Shown here in pieces: positions 23,912 to 33,385 of a DNA stretch of 45,651 nucleotides. This DNA comes from a delta proteobacterium NaphS2. GTDB lineage: Bacteria; Desulfobacterota; DSM-4660; Desulfatiglandales; Desulfatiglandaceae. The first letter of the stretch is position 1. Every line of letters begins with the position of its first letter. Made by a program: the position numbers and the translations under genes. The notes beneath the pieces were generated by a model, which was not told the origin of the DNA, ran no database searches, and worked only from the letters and a program-made list of their open reading frames with translations. The stretch spans positions 1 through 45,651 of the forward strand of contig ADZZ01000749.1 in the NCBI GenBank assembly GCA_000179315.1, given 5' to 3'.

Positions 23912-25204
23912 ATGACAAAAACCTTCATGCCCAACATCAAGACAGCAGCGGAATTGGAGAATCATCAGCTGAAAGGACTTCAATGGACCGTCCAACATGC
24001 CTACGACGGTTCCCCGTTTTATCGAAACAGTTTGGATGAAGCGGGGGTGAGGCCCCGGGACATTCGGTCTCTGGAGGATCTTCAAAAGCTTCCCTTTACC
24101 ACGGCCGACGGTCTGAAAGAAGGTTATCCCTTCCCATTGCTCTCGGTCCCTTTTGAAAAGGTCGTTCGGATGCATGCCTCTTCCGGGACCACCGGCAAAA
24201 GAAAGGTGCTCTGCTACACACAGAAAGATATCGCCGATTGGACCCATTTCTTTGCCCGGTGCTACGAAATGGCGGGGCTTGATACGACGGATCGCGTTCA
24301 GATTGCCGTGGGATACGGGGTGTGGACGGCCGGTATCAGCTTTCAGATGGGATGCGAGGCTTTCGGCGCCATGGCCATTCCCGTGGGACCTGGAAACCTG
24401 GATATGCAGTGTCAGTTCCTGGTTGATTTTGGGAGCACCGTCATGTGCTGCACGGCTTCCATGGGATTGTTGTTGGCCGAGGAGGTTCATCGGCGCGGTC
24501 TCGGAGACCGGATAAAACTCAAGAAAATGATTTTCGGTTCCGAGCGGGCCAGCGATGCCATGCGGGACCGGATCCAAACCCTTCTGGGTGTGGAACACAT
24601 GTTTGATATCCCGGGTATGACGGAGCTCTACGGCCCGGGAACGGGGCTCGATTGTTCCTACCATGCCGGGATTCACTACTGGGCCGATTACTATATCCTG
24701 GAGATCCTGGATCCCGACACCCTGGAACCGGTCCCGGAAGGTGAAATCGGTGAAATGGTGGTGACCACTCTCAGAAAAGAGGCGGTTCCGCTCATCCGCT
24801 ACCGTACCCGGGATCTTACCCGGATCATCCCGGGGACCTGCCCCTGCGGCTCGATTCTTCCCAGGCACGACCGGTTGCTGGGGCGATCCGATGACATGAT
24901 CATTTTCCGGGCCGTCAATATCTATCCCGGCCAGGTGGATCACGTGTTGTCGGGCATTGATGCCATCGGCTGTGAATACCAGATCATTGTGGATCGCAGG
25001 GAAGACGGCCGGGATTATATGTGCATCAAGGTTGAGGCGGCCCAGGACGTCGAAACGACTCAATTCGAGGATATTTCAAAACGGATTTCCCGGGAAGTGA
25101 AAAAGCAGATCATGGTGAGCGCCGAAGTGGAAATGCTTTCCTACGGTATCCTGCCGAGATCGGAGCGAAAGAGCCAACGGGTCTTTGATAACCGGGAAGA
25201 TTAG
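23912..25204 (+). CDS. Phenylacetate-CoA-ligase-like AMP-forming acyl-CoA synthetase
   Basis: A 430-residue member of the PaaK branch of adenylate-forming enzymes. It shows the ATP-binding loop SSGTTGK, the middle motif FDIPGMTELYGPG, YRTRDLTRI and a C-terminal lysine segment SERKSQRVFDNR equivalent to the catalytic lysine of PaaK. It should activate a carboxylic acid to its CoA thioester with ATP going to AMP. Its position after the transporter genes and before the molybdenum hydroxylase suggests that it activates the imported acid or a ring-opened product. The substrate cannot be read from the sequence; an aryl acetate is not required by the family. Confidence 0.9.
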   Translation: MTKTFMPNIKTAAELENHQLKGLQWTVQHAYDGSPFYRNSLDEAGVRPRDIRSLEDLQKLPFTTADGLKEGYPFPLLSVPFEKVVRMHASSGTTGKRKVLCYTQKDIADWTHFFARCYEMAGLDTTDRVQIAVGYGVWTAGISFQMGCEAFGAMAIPVGPGNLDMQCQFLVDFGSTVMCCTASMGLLLAEEVHRRGLGDRIKLKKMIFGSERASDAMRDRIQTLLGVEHMFDIPGMTELYGPGTGLDCSYHAGIHYWADYYILEILDPDTLEPVPEGEIGEMVVTTLRKEAVPLIRYRTRDLTRIIPGTCPCGSILPRHDRLLGRSDDMIIFRAVNIYPGQVDHVLSGIDAIGCEYQIIVDRREDGRDYMCIKVEAAQDVETTQFEDISKRISREVKKQIMVSAEVEMLSYGILPRSERKSQRVFDNRED

Positions 25205-25222
25205 AATTGTTGGAGAGATTTA

Positions 25223-26650
25223 ATGAAACGCTATGCCTATTACCAGCCCCAAAGCCTCGATGAGGCCTTCGGGTTGACGAAAAAATACCAAGGACGGGCC
25301 CGATATGTGGGGGGCGGCACCGATGCCATGATACGGGTCAAGCAAGGGCTCTGGCAGCCCGAAGCCCTGATTTCCCTCAGGTGGATTAAGGCGTTGCGCG
25401 GGATCGGAAAAGAGGATGGTTTTCTGAGGCTCGGCAGTATGACCCTGTGGCGGGAGATTGAAACAAATGCCACGGTGCTGAGCCACGCCCCGGCTCTGGC
25501 GGATGCGGCTTCCATGGTGGCCAATCCCCAGATTCGCAATGTGGCCACCGTGGGCGGGAATTTGTGTAACGCGGCCCCGTCGGCGGACGGCGCACCGCCG
25601 TTGATGGTCATGGGGACCACATTGACCATCGCGGGCCCCGAAGGAGAAAGAGAAGTCCCCATTTCGGAATTCTTTGAAGGTCCCGGAAAGCACTGCATGA
25701 AGCCGGGTGAAGTGCTGACCGCCATCGTCATACCCGAGATGACCGAAAATTCAGGCATGGCGTTCTTGAAGTCGGGCCGGGTGACCCAGGACATCGCCGT
25801 TGCCAATGCAGCCGTATGGATACAAATGAATGACGGGGTTTGTAAAAAATGCCGTATCGCCGCAGGCGCCGTGGGGCCCGTGCCCCTGCGGCTTCATGGC
25901 GTGGAAGCCTTTGTCAAGGGCAGGGAGATCACCCCGGAACTGCTTCCGGAAATACAGGACAAGGTGGCTGCTGAAGTGACGCCCATTACTGATGTGCGAT
26001 CCACCGAAAGCTATCGCAGGTCCATTACCGGCGTCATGGTCAAACGGGCCATGGAGCGCGCCCTCCAACAATTGAAAGGACCGTCAAACGGGGATGCGGA
26101 CGTTTCGGCACCGGAAAAGTTTTTCCCTAGGGAACCCACCGTGGGCCTCTACGACTCCCCCCTTCGAAAGCTGGTTCGTTTCAACCTGAACGGGCAGGCC
26201 GTGGAAACGGAAGTGATGAGCCACAAGATGCTTTCAAATGTGTTGCGGGATACCTTTGAGTTCACCGGCACCAAAGAAGGGTGCGGCCAGGGGGAATGCG
26301 GCGCCTGTACGGTTCTGGTGGATGGGGAGAGCGTCAATTCGTGTCTTTTCCCCGCCTTTGAGGTGGATGGAAAGGACGTTGTTACCATTGAGGGTCTTGT
26401 GGGCGAGGGGAACCGAATGGATCCCGTGCAGGAAGCGTTTGTGGAAAACGGCGGTGTCCAATGCGGATTCTGCACCCCCGGCATGATCATGAGCACCAAG
26501 GCATTGCTCAAGCGAAAGCCCCATCCCACGGAAGAAGATATTCGAAAAGGGATTTCCGGAAATCTCTGCCGCTGTACCGGTTATGTGCAGATCGTGGAGT
26601 CCATCAAACAGGCATCGGAAGTCCTTGCAGCCAATGAGGTAACATCATGA
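25223..26650 (+). CDS. Xanthine-dehydrogenase-family FAD subunit fused to a C-terminal 2x[2Fe-2S] domain
   Basis: A 475-residue fusion. Residues 1-175 are the FAD-binding domain (YVGGGTDAMI, TVGGNLCNAAPSAD), about 180-285 the FAD C-terminal domain, and about 315-470 the iron-sulfur subunit with both clusters: C354, C359, C362, C374 (plant-ferredoxin type) and C414, C417, C449, C451 (helical type). In xanthine dehydrogenase and most bacterial homologues the iron-sulfur part is N-terminal or a separate protein, so the order here is reversed. It passes electrons from the molybdenum subunit encoded next, with which it overlaps by 4 bp (ATGA). Confidence 0.93.
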   Translation: MKRYAYYQPQSLDEAFGLTKKYQGRARYVGGGTDAMIRVKQGLWQPEALISLRWIKALRGIGKEDGFLRLGSMTLWREIETNATVLSHAPALADAASMVANPQIRNVATVGGNLCNAAPSADGAPPLMVMGTTLTIAGPEGEREVPISEFFEGPGKHCMKPGEVLTAIVIPEMTENSGMAFLKSGRVTQDIAVANAAVWIQMNDGVCKKCRIAAGAVGPVPLRLHGVEAFVKGREITPELLPEIQDKVAAEVTPITDVRSTESYRRSITGVMVKRAMERALQQLKGPSNGDADVSAPEKFFPREPTVGLYDSPLRKLVRFNLNGQAVETEVMSHKMLSNVLRDTFEFTGTKEGCGQGECGACTVLVDGESVNSCLFPAFEVDGKDVVTIEGLVGEGNRMDPVQEAFVENGGVQCGFCTPGMIMSTKALLKRKPHPTEEDIRKGISGNLCRCTGYVQIVESIKQASEVLAANEVTS

Positions 26651-29085
26651 CCCAGTTCAAGTTTATCGGATCGGAAGTCCCAAGACCCGATGCGCCGGAC
26701 AAGGCGGCCGGAAAGGCCCTGTATATCCACGACATGACGCGCCCCGGCATGCTGTACGGTAAAATCAAATTCAGCGATCACGCCCATGCCAGAATCAAAC
26801 ATATCGACACGTCCAGGGCGGAAAAACTGCCCGGTGTCCGTGCGGTCATTACCGGTTACAATACGCCGGAGATTCGCATCGGATTTATCAAGGACAATTT
26901 CGCCCTGAAACGGGATAAGGTCAGGCAATTCCGGGATGAGGTGGCGGCCGTTGCGGCCACGGATCCGGATATCGCGGCCGAAGCCATCGACCTGATTCAT
27001 GTGGAATACGAGGAATTGCCGGGCGTCTTCTCCCCCACGGGAGCCCTTGCCGAAGACGCCCCCATTGTCCATGAGACGGACCTTAAGGGCCGGCCCAAGA
27101 CGGACAATATCGTTCCCGTGCCCTGGAAATTCGAGACCGGCGATGTCGAAAAGGCCAGGGAAGAGGCCGCCTACGTGGTGGAGGAGGATTATAAAACCCC
27201 TTTGATCCAGCAGTCCTGCATGGGGACCGCCGGCTGTATCGCCGAGTTTGATCTCCAAAGCAATCTGATCATACGCACCAAAACCCAAATTCCCTTTCTG
27301 GCCCAAAACGATTTCAATCAGGCCCTGCGCGATATGGGCTTGAAGGGCCGGAAGACGCGGGTGATCGTTCCCACCCTCGGGGGATCCTTCGGCACGGGGC
27401 TGGACACCCACGGCTATGAATTCATTTCCATTCTGCTGGCCTACAAAACCGGCAGGCCCGTCAAAATGGTCTTTAACCGTGAAGAGGAGTTCACGGCCCT
27501 AAGCCCCCGCCAGCCCACGGAAACCCACATTATCCAGGGGTGTGACAAAAACGGGAAAATGGTGCTGAGGGATATTCACATGGTTCTGGATAACGGGGCG
27601 TACACCTCCTGGGGTGCCACCACCCCCAGTGTCATGATGATTCCGGCATCTTCCATTTACCGGGTCCCCAATGTGCTGTTCAAAACCACCATCGTTTACA
27701 CCAACAACACCTATTGTCAGGCCATGCGGGGGTACGGCAATCCTCAAGTGGCGTGGGCCATGGAAAGCAATATGGATCAGCTGGCGGAGAAGGCCGGTAT
27801 CGATCCCTTTGAATTCCGGAAAATCAACAGCAACATTCCCAATGAGACTACAGCCATGGGCCTCAAGATTTCCACCTGCGGCATGACGGAGTGCCTGGAA
27901 TCGGTGGCCCAAAAACTGGATTGGAAGTCCATCTGCGGCAAGAGCGATTTGAAGCGCGGATCCGTGGACGCCTGTACCACCCTGGTCGGCAGTACGCCCG
28001 TAAAAGCAAAGGGCGTGGGCATGGCGGCTCTCTTCCATGTGGGCGGTTCGGGCCGGGTTTACCGATCGGACGGTTCCGGCGTCATTTTAAAGATTGACGA
28101 TTTCGGAGACGTTTCCGTGGTATCCGGCGGCGTGGAAATGGGACAGGGATTTGATTCGGCCCTGGCCCTGGCCACTGCGGAGGCCCTGGGGGTGACGGAA
28201 GACCATGTGAGGGTCGTTACCGGTGATACGGCCACCTGTCCCTGGGACGTGGGAACCCACGCCAGCAGGGGGGCCTTTACGTCGTGCAATGCCGCCATCA
28301 TGGCCGCGGAAAAGGCCCGCAAAAAGATTTTTGATCTGGCCAGCGAGCATTTTATGCTGCGTATTAAGAGCCGCATGAAAAGGATGAAACAAAAGAATCC
28401 CGACTTCGAAATTCCCGATCTGGACTATGAAGCCATCTTGGACCCTTCGGATTTCGACATGAAGGAAAACCGCATTTTTTTAAAAGCCGAGCCCGACGAT
28501 CCCGATCTTTACGTGACACTTGAGGAGATTTTGCGCGCCGCCCACTACAAAGAGCAGGGAACCATGGTCATCGAAGAAGCTTTTTACGATCCTCCGAACC
28601 AGATGCTGGATCCCCGCACGGGGCGCGGGAACATGAGTTCAACCTACATTGTGGGCGTACAGGGGGCCGTGGTGGAGGTGGACCTGGAAACGGGCAAGGT
28701 GGAGATCATAAAGGTGGCTGCCGCCCATGACGTGGGTCAGGCGTTGAACCGACAGACCCTCAAGGGGCAGATTTACGGGGCCCTGGCCCAGGGAATCGGA
28801 TATGCCCTGTCCGAAGAATACAAAACACACGAAGGCCGGAACCTGAATCCCAATTTCCTCGATTACAAGATTCTTTCCGCACCGGACCTCAATTTTCCCA
28901 TCGAGGTTGATCTTATTGAAACCCATGACGAGACAGGGCCTTTCGGCGCCAAAGGGGTCGGCGAGCCCGGGCTGGTTCCCACGGCCCCTGCCATCGCCAA
29001 TGCGGTCTACGATGCCATCGGCGTTCGCATTCGGGACCTTCCCATCACACCCGAAAAGATCCTGGCGGCATTAAATCAAAAGTAG
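26647..29085 (+). CDS. Molybdopterin-binding catalytic subunit, xanthine-dehydrogenase family
   Basis: An 812-residue catalytic subunit with the family's motifs: GGSFGTG, QAMRGYGNPQ (substrate/cofactor arginine region), VEMGQGFDSALA, GAFTSCNAA and the C-terminal KGVGEPGL with the catalytic glutamate (E773). It hydroxylates carbon next to nitrogen in N-heterocycles, or oxidises aldehydes or CoA thioesters in the 4-hydroxybenzoyl-CoA reductase branch. The sequence shows no second partner gene, so the complex is probably two polypeptides. Neighbouring hyuAB genes favour an N-heterocycle or cyclic amide route. Confidence 0.93.
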   Translation: MTQFKFIGSEVPRPDAPDKAAGKALYIHDMTRPGMLYGKIKFSDHAHARIKHIDTSRAEKLPGVRAVITGYNTPEIRIGFIKDNFALKRDKVRQFRDEVAAVAATDPDIAAEAIDLIHVEYEELPGVFSPTGALAEDAPIVHETDLKGRPKTDNIVPVPWKFETGDVEKAREEAAYVVEEDYKTPLIQQSCMGTAGCIAEFDLQSNLIIRTKTQIPFLAQNDFNQALRDMGLKGRKTRVIVPTLGGSFGTGLDTHGYEFISILLAYKTGRPVKMVFNREEEFTALSPRQPTETHIIQGCDKNGKMVLRDIHMVLDNGAYTSWGATTPSVMMIPASSIYRVPNVLFKTTIVYTNNTYCQAMRGYGNPQVAWAMESNMDQLAEKAGIDPFEFRKINSNIPNETTAMGLKISTCGMTECLESVAQKLDWKSICGKSDLKRGSVDACTTLVGSTPVKAKGVGMAALFHVGGSGRVYRSDGSGVILKIDDFGDVSVVSGGVEMGQGFDSALALATAEALGVTEDHVRVVTGDTATCPWDVGTHASRGAFTSCNAAIMAAEKARKKIFDLASEHFMLRIKSRMKRMKQKNPDFEIPDLDYEAILDPSDFDMKENRIFLKAEPDDPDLYVTLEEILRAAHYKEQGTMVIEEAFYDPPNQMLDPRTGRGNMSSTYIVGVQGAVVEVDLETGKVEIIKVAAAHDVGQALNRQTLKGQIYGALAQGIGYALSEEYKTHEGRNLNPNFLDYKILSAPDLNFPIEVDLIETHDETGPFGAKGVGEPGLVPTAPAIANAVYDAIGVRIRDLPITPEKILAALNQK

Positions 29086-29124
29086 GGGCATTCCCCTGTG
29101 GTTGCCCTTATTGAGGAGACATCC

Positions 29125-31212
29125 ATGTCTGACAAGATATACCGGCTGGGCTGTGATATCGGCGGCACCTTTACCGATTTCGTTTTACTCAACGACCGGA
29201 CCGGGGAACTCACCATCAACAAGTGCCTGACCACCCCCCGCGATCCCTCCGACGCGGTGGAATACGGCATCCGGCAACTGGACCAAATGGTCCCCGGATT
29301 CGTGAAAAGCCTGGACGAGGTCATTCACGGAACCACCCTGGTGATCAATTCCATCATCGAGCGAAAAGGTGCCAGAACCGGTTTGATCACTACCAAAGGG
29401 TTCAAGGACGTACTGGAACTGGGTCGAGAGATCCGCTATGCCCCCTATGATGTGTTTGCCGAGTTTCCGGAACCACTGGTCCCCCGCAGCTTTCGCTTTG
29501 AAGTGGACGAACGGGTGCGGAGCGACGGCACGGTGTTAAAACCGTTGGACAAAAATGGAGCGCGGCAGGTGGTGCGCCAAATGCTGGATATGGGAGTTGA
29601 ATCCATTGCCGTGTGTCTTTTGAACTCCTTTGAAAATCCTTCCCACGAAGAGCAGATCAAAGAGATTGTTCAGGCGGAAGCACCGGATGTCTCCGTCTGT
29701 ATCTCCTACGAGGTGCTGCCCCAGATCCGTGAGTATGAACGGACCAGCACCACGGTCACCAATGCCTATGTGAAGCCGCTCACGGGAAAGTATCTATACA
29801 AGCTGGCCCGTCGCCTGGAAGACCTAGGGTCCCAAGGCAAGCTTTTTATAATGCTTTCCAGCGGCGGTATCACCGCCATCAAGACTGCGGCGGAATTTCC
29901 GGTGCGCATCATTGAATCGGGCCCCACGGCAGCGGTCATATCGGGTCAGTATTACGGAAAACTATTCGATATCCCTGAGATCTTCTGTTTCGATATGGGG
30001 GGTACCACCGCCAAATCGTGTCTCATTCAGGGAGGGGTGGCCAGCGTGGTGCCGACCTTTGAGGTGGGCCGGGTACAGCGGTTCATGAAGGGAAGCGGCC
30101 TGACCATACAGGTGCCGGTGGTGGATCTCATGGAAATCGGCGCCGGTGGGGGAAGCATCGCCCATGTGAGCAAGCTGGGAACCCTTCAGGTGGGCCCCGA
30201 GAGTTCCAGCGCGGAGCCGGGCCCCATCTGCTACGGCAGGGGGGGTACATCGCCCTGCGTCACCGATGCGGACCTGGCTCTGGGATACCTCGATGCCGAT
30301 TATTTCCTGGGCGGCGAGATGAAACTGGACAAAGATGCGGCCATGAAAGGGATCGAGAGGGCCATCGCCGAACCGTTGAAGGTTTCTTCGGTGCAGGCGG
30401 TGTGGGGGATCCATGACCTCATCAACGAGACCATGGCCGGGGCCGCCAAGACCCATATCGCCGAAAAAGGGGGAAATCCCAAGCTGGTGACGGTCATCGC
30501 TTTCGGTGGGGCCGGACCGGTGCATGCCTATGGCCTCACCAAAAAACTAGGGGCCAAGCGGTTGATCGTGCCCCCCAACGCCGGGGTGGGTTCGGCCCTG
30601 GGCTTTTTTACGGCCCCCAGAGCCTTTGATCTGGTCAGAAGCCATAAAAGCCCGCTTCTAGAGGCGGATTTCGGGGAAATCGAAAAGATCTTCTCCAGAA
30701 TGGAAGCGGAAGGGGCCAGGACCCTGGAAAGCGGCGATGAAAGTGGAGAGATTTGCTTTGAACGGTCCGTGGATGTGCGGTTTGTGGGCCAGGGATCGGA
30801 AACCAACATTTCCGTGCCGGAAGGGGAATTTTCCCGCATCGATCCACAGGAAATCCGCAGGCGCTTTGACACGGTTTATGAAAAGCTTTACGGTCGGACT
30901 TACCCGGATTCCGCCGTTGAATTCATCAACTTCAAGGTCCGGGCCAGCCTGCCCGAGCGCCTTTTGAAACTGCCTGAACTCAAAGAGACCGGCTATACTC
31001 TCAAAGATGCCGTCAAAGGCCAGCGGGATGCCTATTCGGGCATTGCCGGCGAATTCGTTCCCCATACGGTCTATGATCGGTACAAGCTGAACAGCGGTGT
31101 CCGATTTCAAGGACCCGCCATCATTGAAGAACGTGAATCCACGGTGATTGTGGGTGAGGACGCGGACGTCTCCGTGGACAAATACGGTTTTTTGTGGATT
31201 GAGTTGGATTAA
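29125..31212 (+). CDS. hyuA: Hydantoinase/oxoprolinase family protein, subunit A
   Basis: A 695-residue HyuA-type ATPase. The actin-like phosphate loops are visible as GCDIGGTFTDF (N-terminus) and FDMGGTTAKSCLI (central); HGTTLVINSIIERKG, IESGPTAAVISG and AFGGAGPVHAYGL are further family signatures. The ATG at 29125 follows GAGGAG. The family uses ATP to open cyclic amides (5-oxoproline, N-methylhydantoin, caprolactam) or, in acetone/acetophenone carboxylases, to activate ketones. It ends against the HyuB gene (TAATGA), as in all two-subunit enzymes of this family. Confidence 0.92.
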   Translation: MSDKIYRLGCDIGGTFTDFVLLNDRTGELTINKCLTTPRDPSDAVEYGIRQLDQMVPGFVKSLDEVIHGTTLVINSIIERKGARTGLITTKGFKDVLELGREIRYAPYDVFAEFPEPLVPRSFRFEVDERVRSDGTVLKPLDKNGARQVVRQMLDMGVESIAVCLLNSFENPSHEEQIKEIVQAEAPDVSVCISYEVLPQIREYERTSTTVTNAYVKPLTGKYLYKLARRLEDLGSQGKLFIMLSSGGITAIKTAAEFPVRIIESGPTAAVISGQYYGKLFDIPEIFCFDMGGTTAKSCLIQGGVASVVPTFEVGRVQRFMKGSGLTIQVPVVDLMEIGAGGGSIAHVSKLGTLQVGPESSSAEPGPICYGRGGTSPCVTDADLALGYLDADYFLGGEMKLDKDAAMKGIERAIAEPLKVSSVQAVWGIHDLINETMAGAAKTHIAEKGGNPKLVTVIAFGGAGPVHAYGLTKKLGAKRLIVPPNAGVGSALGFFTAPRAFDLVRSHKSPLLEADFGEIEKIFSRMEAEGARTLESGDESGEICFERSVDVRFVGQGSETNISVPEGEFSRIDPQEIRRRFDTVYEKLYGRTYPDSAVEFINFKVRASLPERLLKLPELKETGYTLKDAVKGQRDAYSGIAGEFVPHTVYDRYKLNSGVRFQGPAIIEERESTVIVGEDADVSVDKYGFLWIELD

Positions 31213-31226
31213 TGAAGGAGGATACC

Positions 31227-32948
31227 ATGGGTCAGCAATTTGATCCCATTACCATTGAAATACTCTGGCGACGGCTCATTTCCATTGTGGACGAAGCGGA
31301 CAGCGCCGTTTCACGAACGGCTTTTTCAAGTCTGTTGAGAGACGCGCACGACTATACCTGCATGTTTACGGACCGGAAAGGGCGCGAACTGGCCCAAGGG
31401 TCCTTCGCCACCCCCGGGCAGTCGGGCGCCATGGCCCTGGGAATCAAGAAGCTGGTCACCCAGGTTCCCGAGGAGAGCTACCATCCCGGTGATGTCTATA
31501 TCACCAACGACCCCTGGGCACTGGCGGGCCACTTAAACGATATGTGCGTGTTCAGCCCCATCTTTCATCAAGGAAAACTGACCGCCTTCACCGCCTGCGT
31601 TTTCCACCATTCGGACATCGGCGGACGTGTTTCTTCGGACAACCATGACGTTTACGAGGACGGTCTTTTTATTCCCTTGGTAAAACTCTACGACGGGGAC
31701 CTGCTCAATGAGTCGGTGGTGGAGATGATCAAGTGGAACGTGCGGACCCCCGACGAGGTGATCGGAGACATCCGCAGCCAGATCGCCGCCAACCATGTTT
31801 GCGCCGAGAAGATTTCCCAGATGCTGGAAGAGTACCAACTGGACGGATTGGACGATCTGGCCGATGAAATCATCAGCCGTACGGAAAAGAGTATGCGGGA
31901 AGCCATCAGCAAGGTCCCGGACGGCGTCTATGAGGCGGAAGGGATCGTGGAGCAGGGGAAAGGCAAAGATGATGTTATCATCAAGGCTGCCGTGCATGTC
32001 ACGGGAAGTGATATCATGGTGGATCTTGCAGGGTCCTCCTCCCAGGTGGACTGGGGCGGCAATGTGGTTTTCAATTTCACCTACGCCTACGTGTTCATGG
32101 CCATGAAAAGCATGTTCGACCCGGACATTCCCAACAACGACGGCTGCACGGCCCCCATTGCCATGAAAGCGCCCCTGGGGAGTGTGGTGAACTGCAAATT
32201 CCCGGCTGCCGTGGCGGCCCGTATGCAGATCGGACATTTTATTACCGAAATCATTTACCGGGCCATGGCGGACGTTCTGCCGGACCGGGTGATCGCCGGG
32301 AGCGGCGGAACGCCCGCAAATATGAACGTGCTCTACGGTAGGCACCAAGACGGTCGGCCCTGGCACTCGGTGCGGATCCGTGGGGGCGGCATGGGCGCCA
32401 GTGCCCGGGCCGACGGTAACTACGTTTACATCTTTCCCGCCAACGGGGCCAACACGCCGGTGGAGATCCTTGAAAGCGATACCCCTCTGATCGTCGAGAA
32501 ACGGGAATTGTTGACCGACTCGGGCGGCATTGGTCGCATGAAGGGGGGGCTTGGAAGGCGTATGGTTTTGAAAATTCCTGATGATGCCTATGCACCGCTT
32601 CCACCGGTAAATCTGGGCATCCAGTCGGGACGTCATCAATATGCTCCGGAAGGTCTGTTCGGCGGCGGCGAGGGTGCCAAGGCGGCTTTCCTCGTTAACG
32701 GTAACCCCGGCAACCCCTACGGTCTCAGTCAGCTCAAGCCGGGTGATGTGGTGACCATCGATGCCGCGGGTGGCGGTGGATACGGCGACCCCCTGGAACG
32801 GGACATCGATAGGGTGGAAGCGGACGTGCGGGAAGGGTATGTGAGTATGGCGGCCGCTGAAAAGGATTACGGCGTTCTCATCGATCCCGAAACGGGCCTC
32901 GCCGATCCCGAGGCCACCGAGAAGATGCGGGAGACCCTCAGCGGGTAG
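31227..32948 (+). CDS. hyuB: Hydantoinase/oxoprolinase family protein, subunit B
   Basis: A 573-residue HyuB. Signatures are FDPITIEILWRRL at the N-terminus, RDAHDYTCMF, the metal-binding region GDVYITNDPW with CVFHHSDIGG, and a C-terminal GGGGYGDPLERD. I place the start at 31227 because AAGGAGG lies between an earlier in-frame ATG (31212) and this one. It forms the hydrolytic or carboxylating partner of HyuA. It closes the long + strand cluster; the next genes converge on it from the right and no clear terminator separates them. Confidence 0.92.
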   Translation: MGQQFDPITIEILWRRLISIVDEADSAVSRTAFSSLLRDAHDYTCMFTDRKGRELAQGSFATPGQSGAMALGIKKLVTQVPEESYHPGDVYITNDPWALAGHLNDMCVFSPIFHQGKLTAFTACVFHHSDIGGRVSSDNHDVYEDGLFIPLVKLYDGDLLNESVVEMIKWNVRTPDEVIGDIRSQIAANHVCAEKISQMLEEYQLDGLDDLADEIISRTEKSMREAISKVPDGVYEAEGIVEQGKGKDDVIIKAAVHVTGSDIMVDLAGSSSQVDWGGNVVFNFTYAYVFMAMKSMFDPDIPNNDGCTAPIAMKAPLGSVVNCKFPAAVAARMQIGHFITEIIYRAMADVLPDRVIAGSGGTPANMNVLYGRHQDGRPWHSVRIRGGGMGASARADGNYVYIFPANGANTPVEILESDTPLIVEKRELLTDSGGIGRMKGGLGRRMVLKIPDDAYAPLPPVNLGIQSGRHQYAPEGLFGGGEGAKAAFLVNGNPGNPYGLSQLKPGDVVTIDAAGGGGYGDPLERDIDRVEADVREGYVSMAAAEKDYGVLIDPETGLADPEATEKMRETLSG

Positions 32949-33035
32949 ATGGGAAGAAGTGCGTTTAGGCGCATCTGAACGGCCATGGCATCGTGCCGGC
33001 TAATGTCAACACCTATGAAAGAGGAGAAACAAAAA

Positions 33036-33353
33036 CTACGCCAACTCAATCATTAATGTTCCTTTCTTCAGGGTTTGTCCCGGTTTTACAAATACTTCCC
33101 TGACTTCTCCGGAAAACGGTGCTAAAATCGTATTGATCATTTTCATGGCTTCCAGAGAAAGCAGTTTTTCACCCTCGACCACTTGGTCTCCGGTTTTGAC
33201 ATAAATATCCAACACGGTTCCCGGAAGGCCGTTTGTGACCATTTTCGGATTCTGTTTTTTCCACTTCGGCCTGTTCTCATACTTACGAGTAAGGCGGGTC
33301 ACATACGCCGTTCCGTTGATGTTTAAAGACTGATATGTTTCCTCTGTTGCCAT
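33036..33353 (-). CDS. Biotin carboxyl carrier protein
   Basis: A 105-residue biotinyl domain protein. The biotin attachment motif EAMKM places the modified lysine at K71, with the paired glycine-rich turns GLPGTVLDIYVKTGD and APFSGEVREVFVKPG on either side. It lacks the long Pro/Ala linker seen in many decarboxylase carriers. It is encoded 32 bp after the carboxyltransferase gene on the - strand. It carries the carboxyl group between the carboxyltransferase and a biotin carboxylase or a membrane decarboxylase, neither of which is in the window. Confidence 0.93.
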   Translation of the reverse strand: MATEETYQSLNINGTAYVTRLTRKYENRPKWKKQNPKMVTNGLPGTVLDIYVKTGDQVVEGEKLLSLEAMKMINTILAPFSGEVREVFVKPGQTLKKGTLMIELA

Positions 33354-33385
33354 TCAACCCCCCCTTGCGGCATCTTGCTCCGGTT

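Noticed and set aside
31533-32639. Long open frame on the - strand (368 codons)
   Set aside because: Antisense shadow of hyuB, produced by the GC-rich codon pattern; the composition is His/Gly/Val-rich without motifs.
33014-33055. 13-codon frame after hyuB (MKEEKQKLRQLNH)
   Set aside because: Too short, without a ribosome binding site at good distance, and overlapping the end of the convergent biotin carrier gene.
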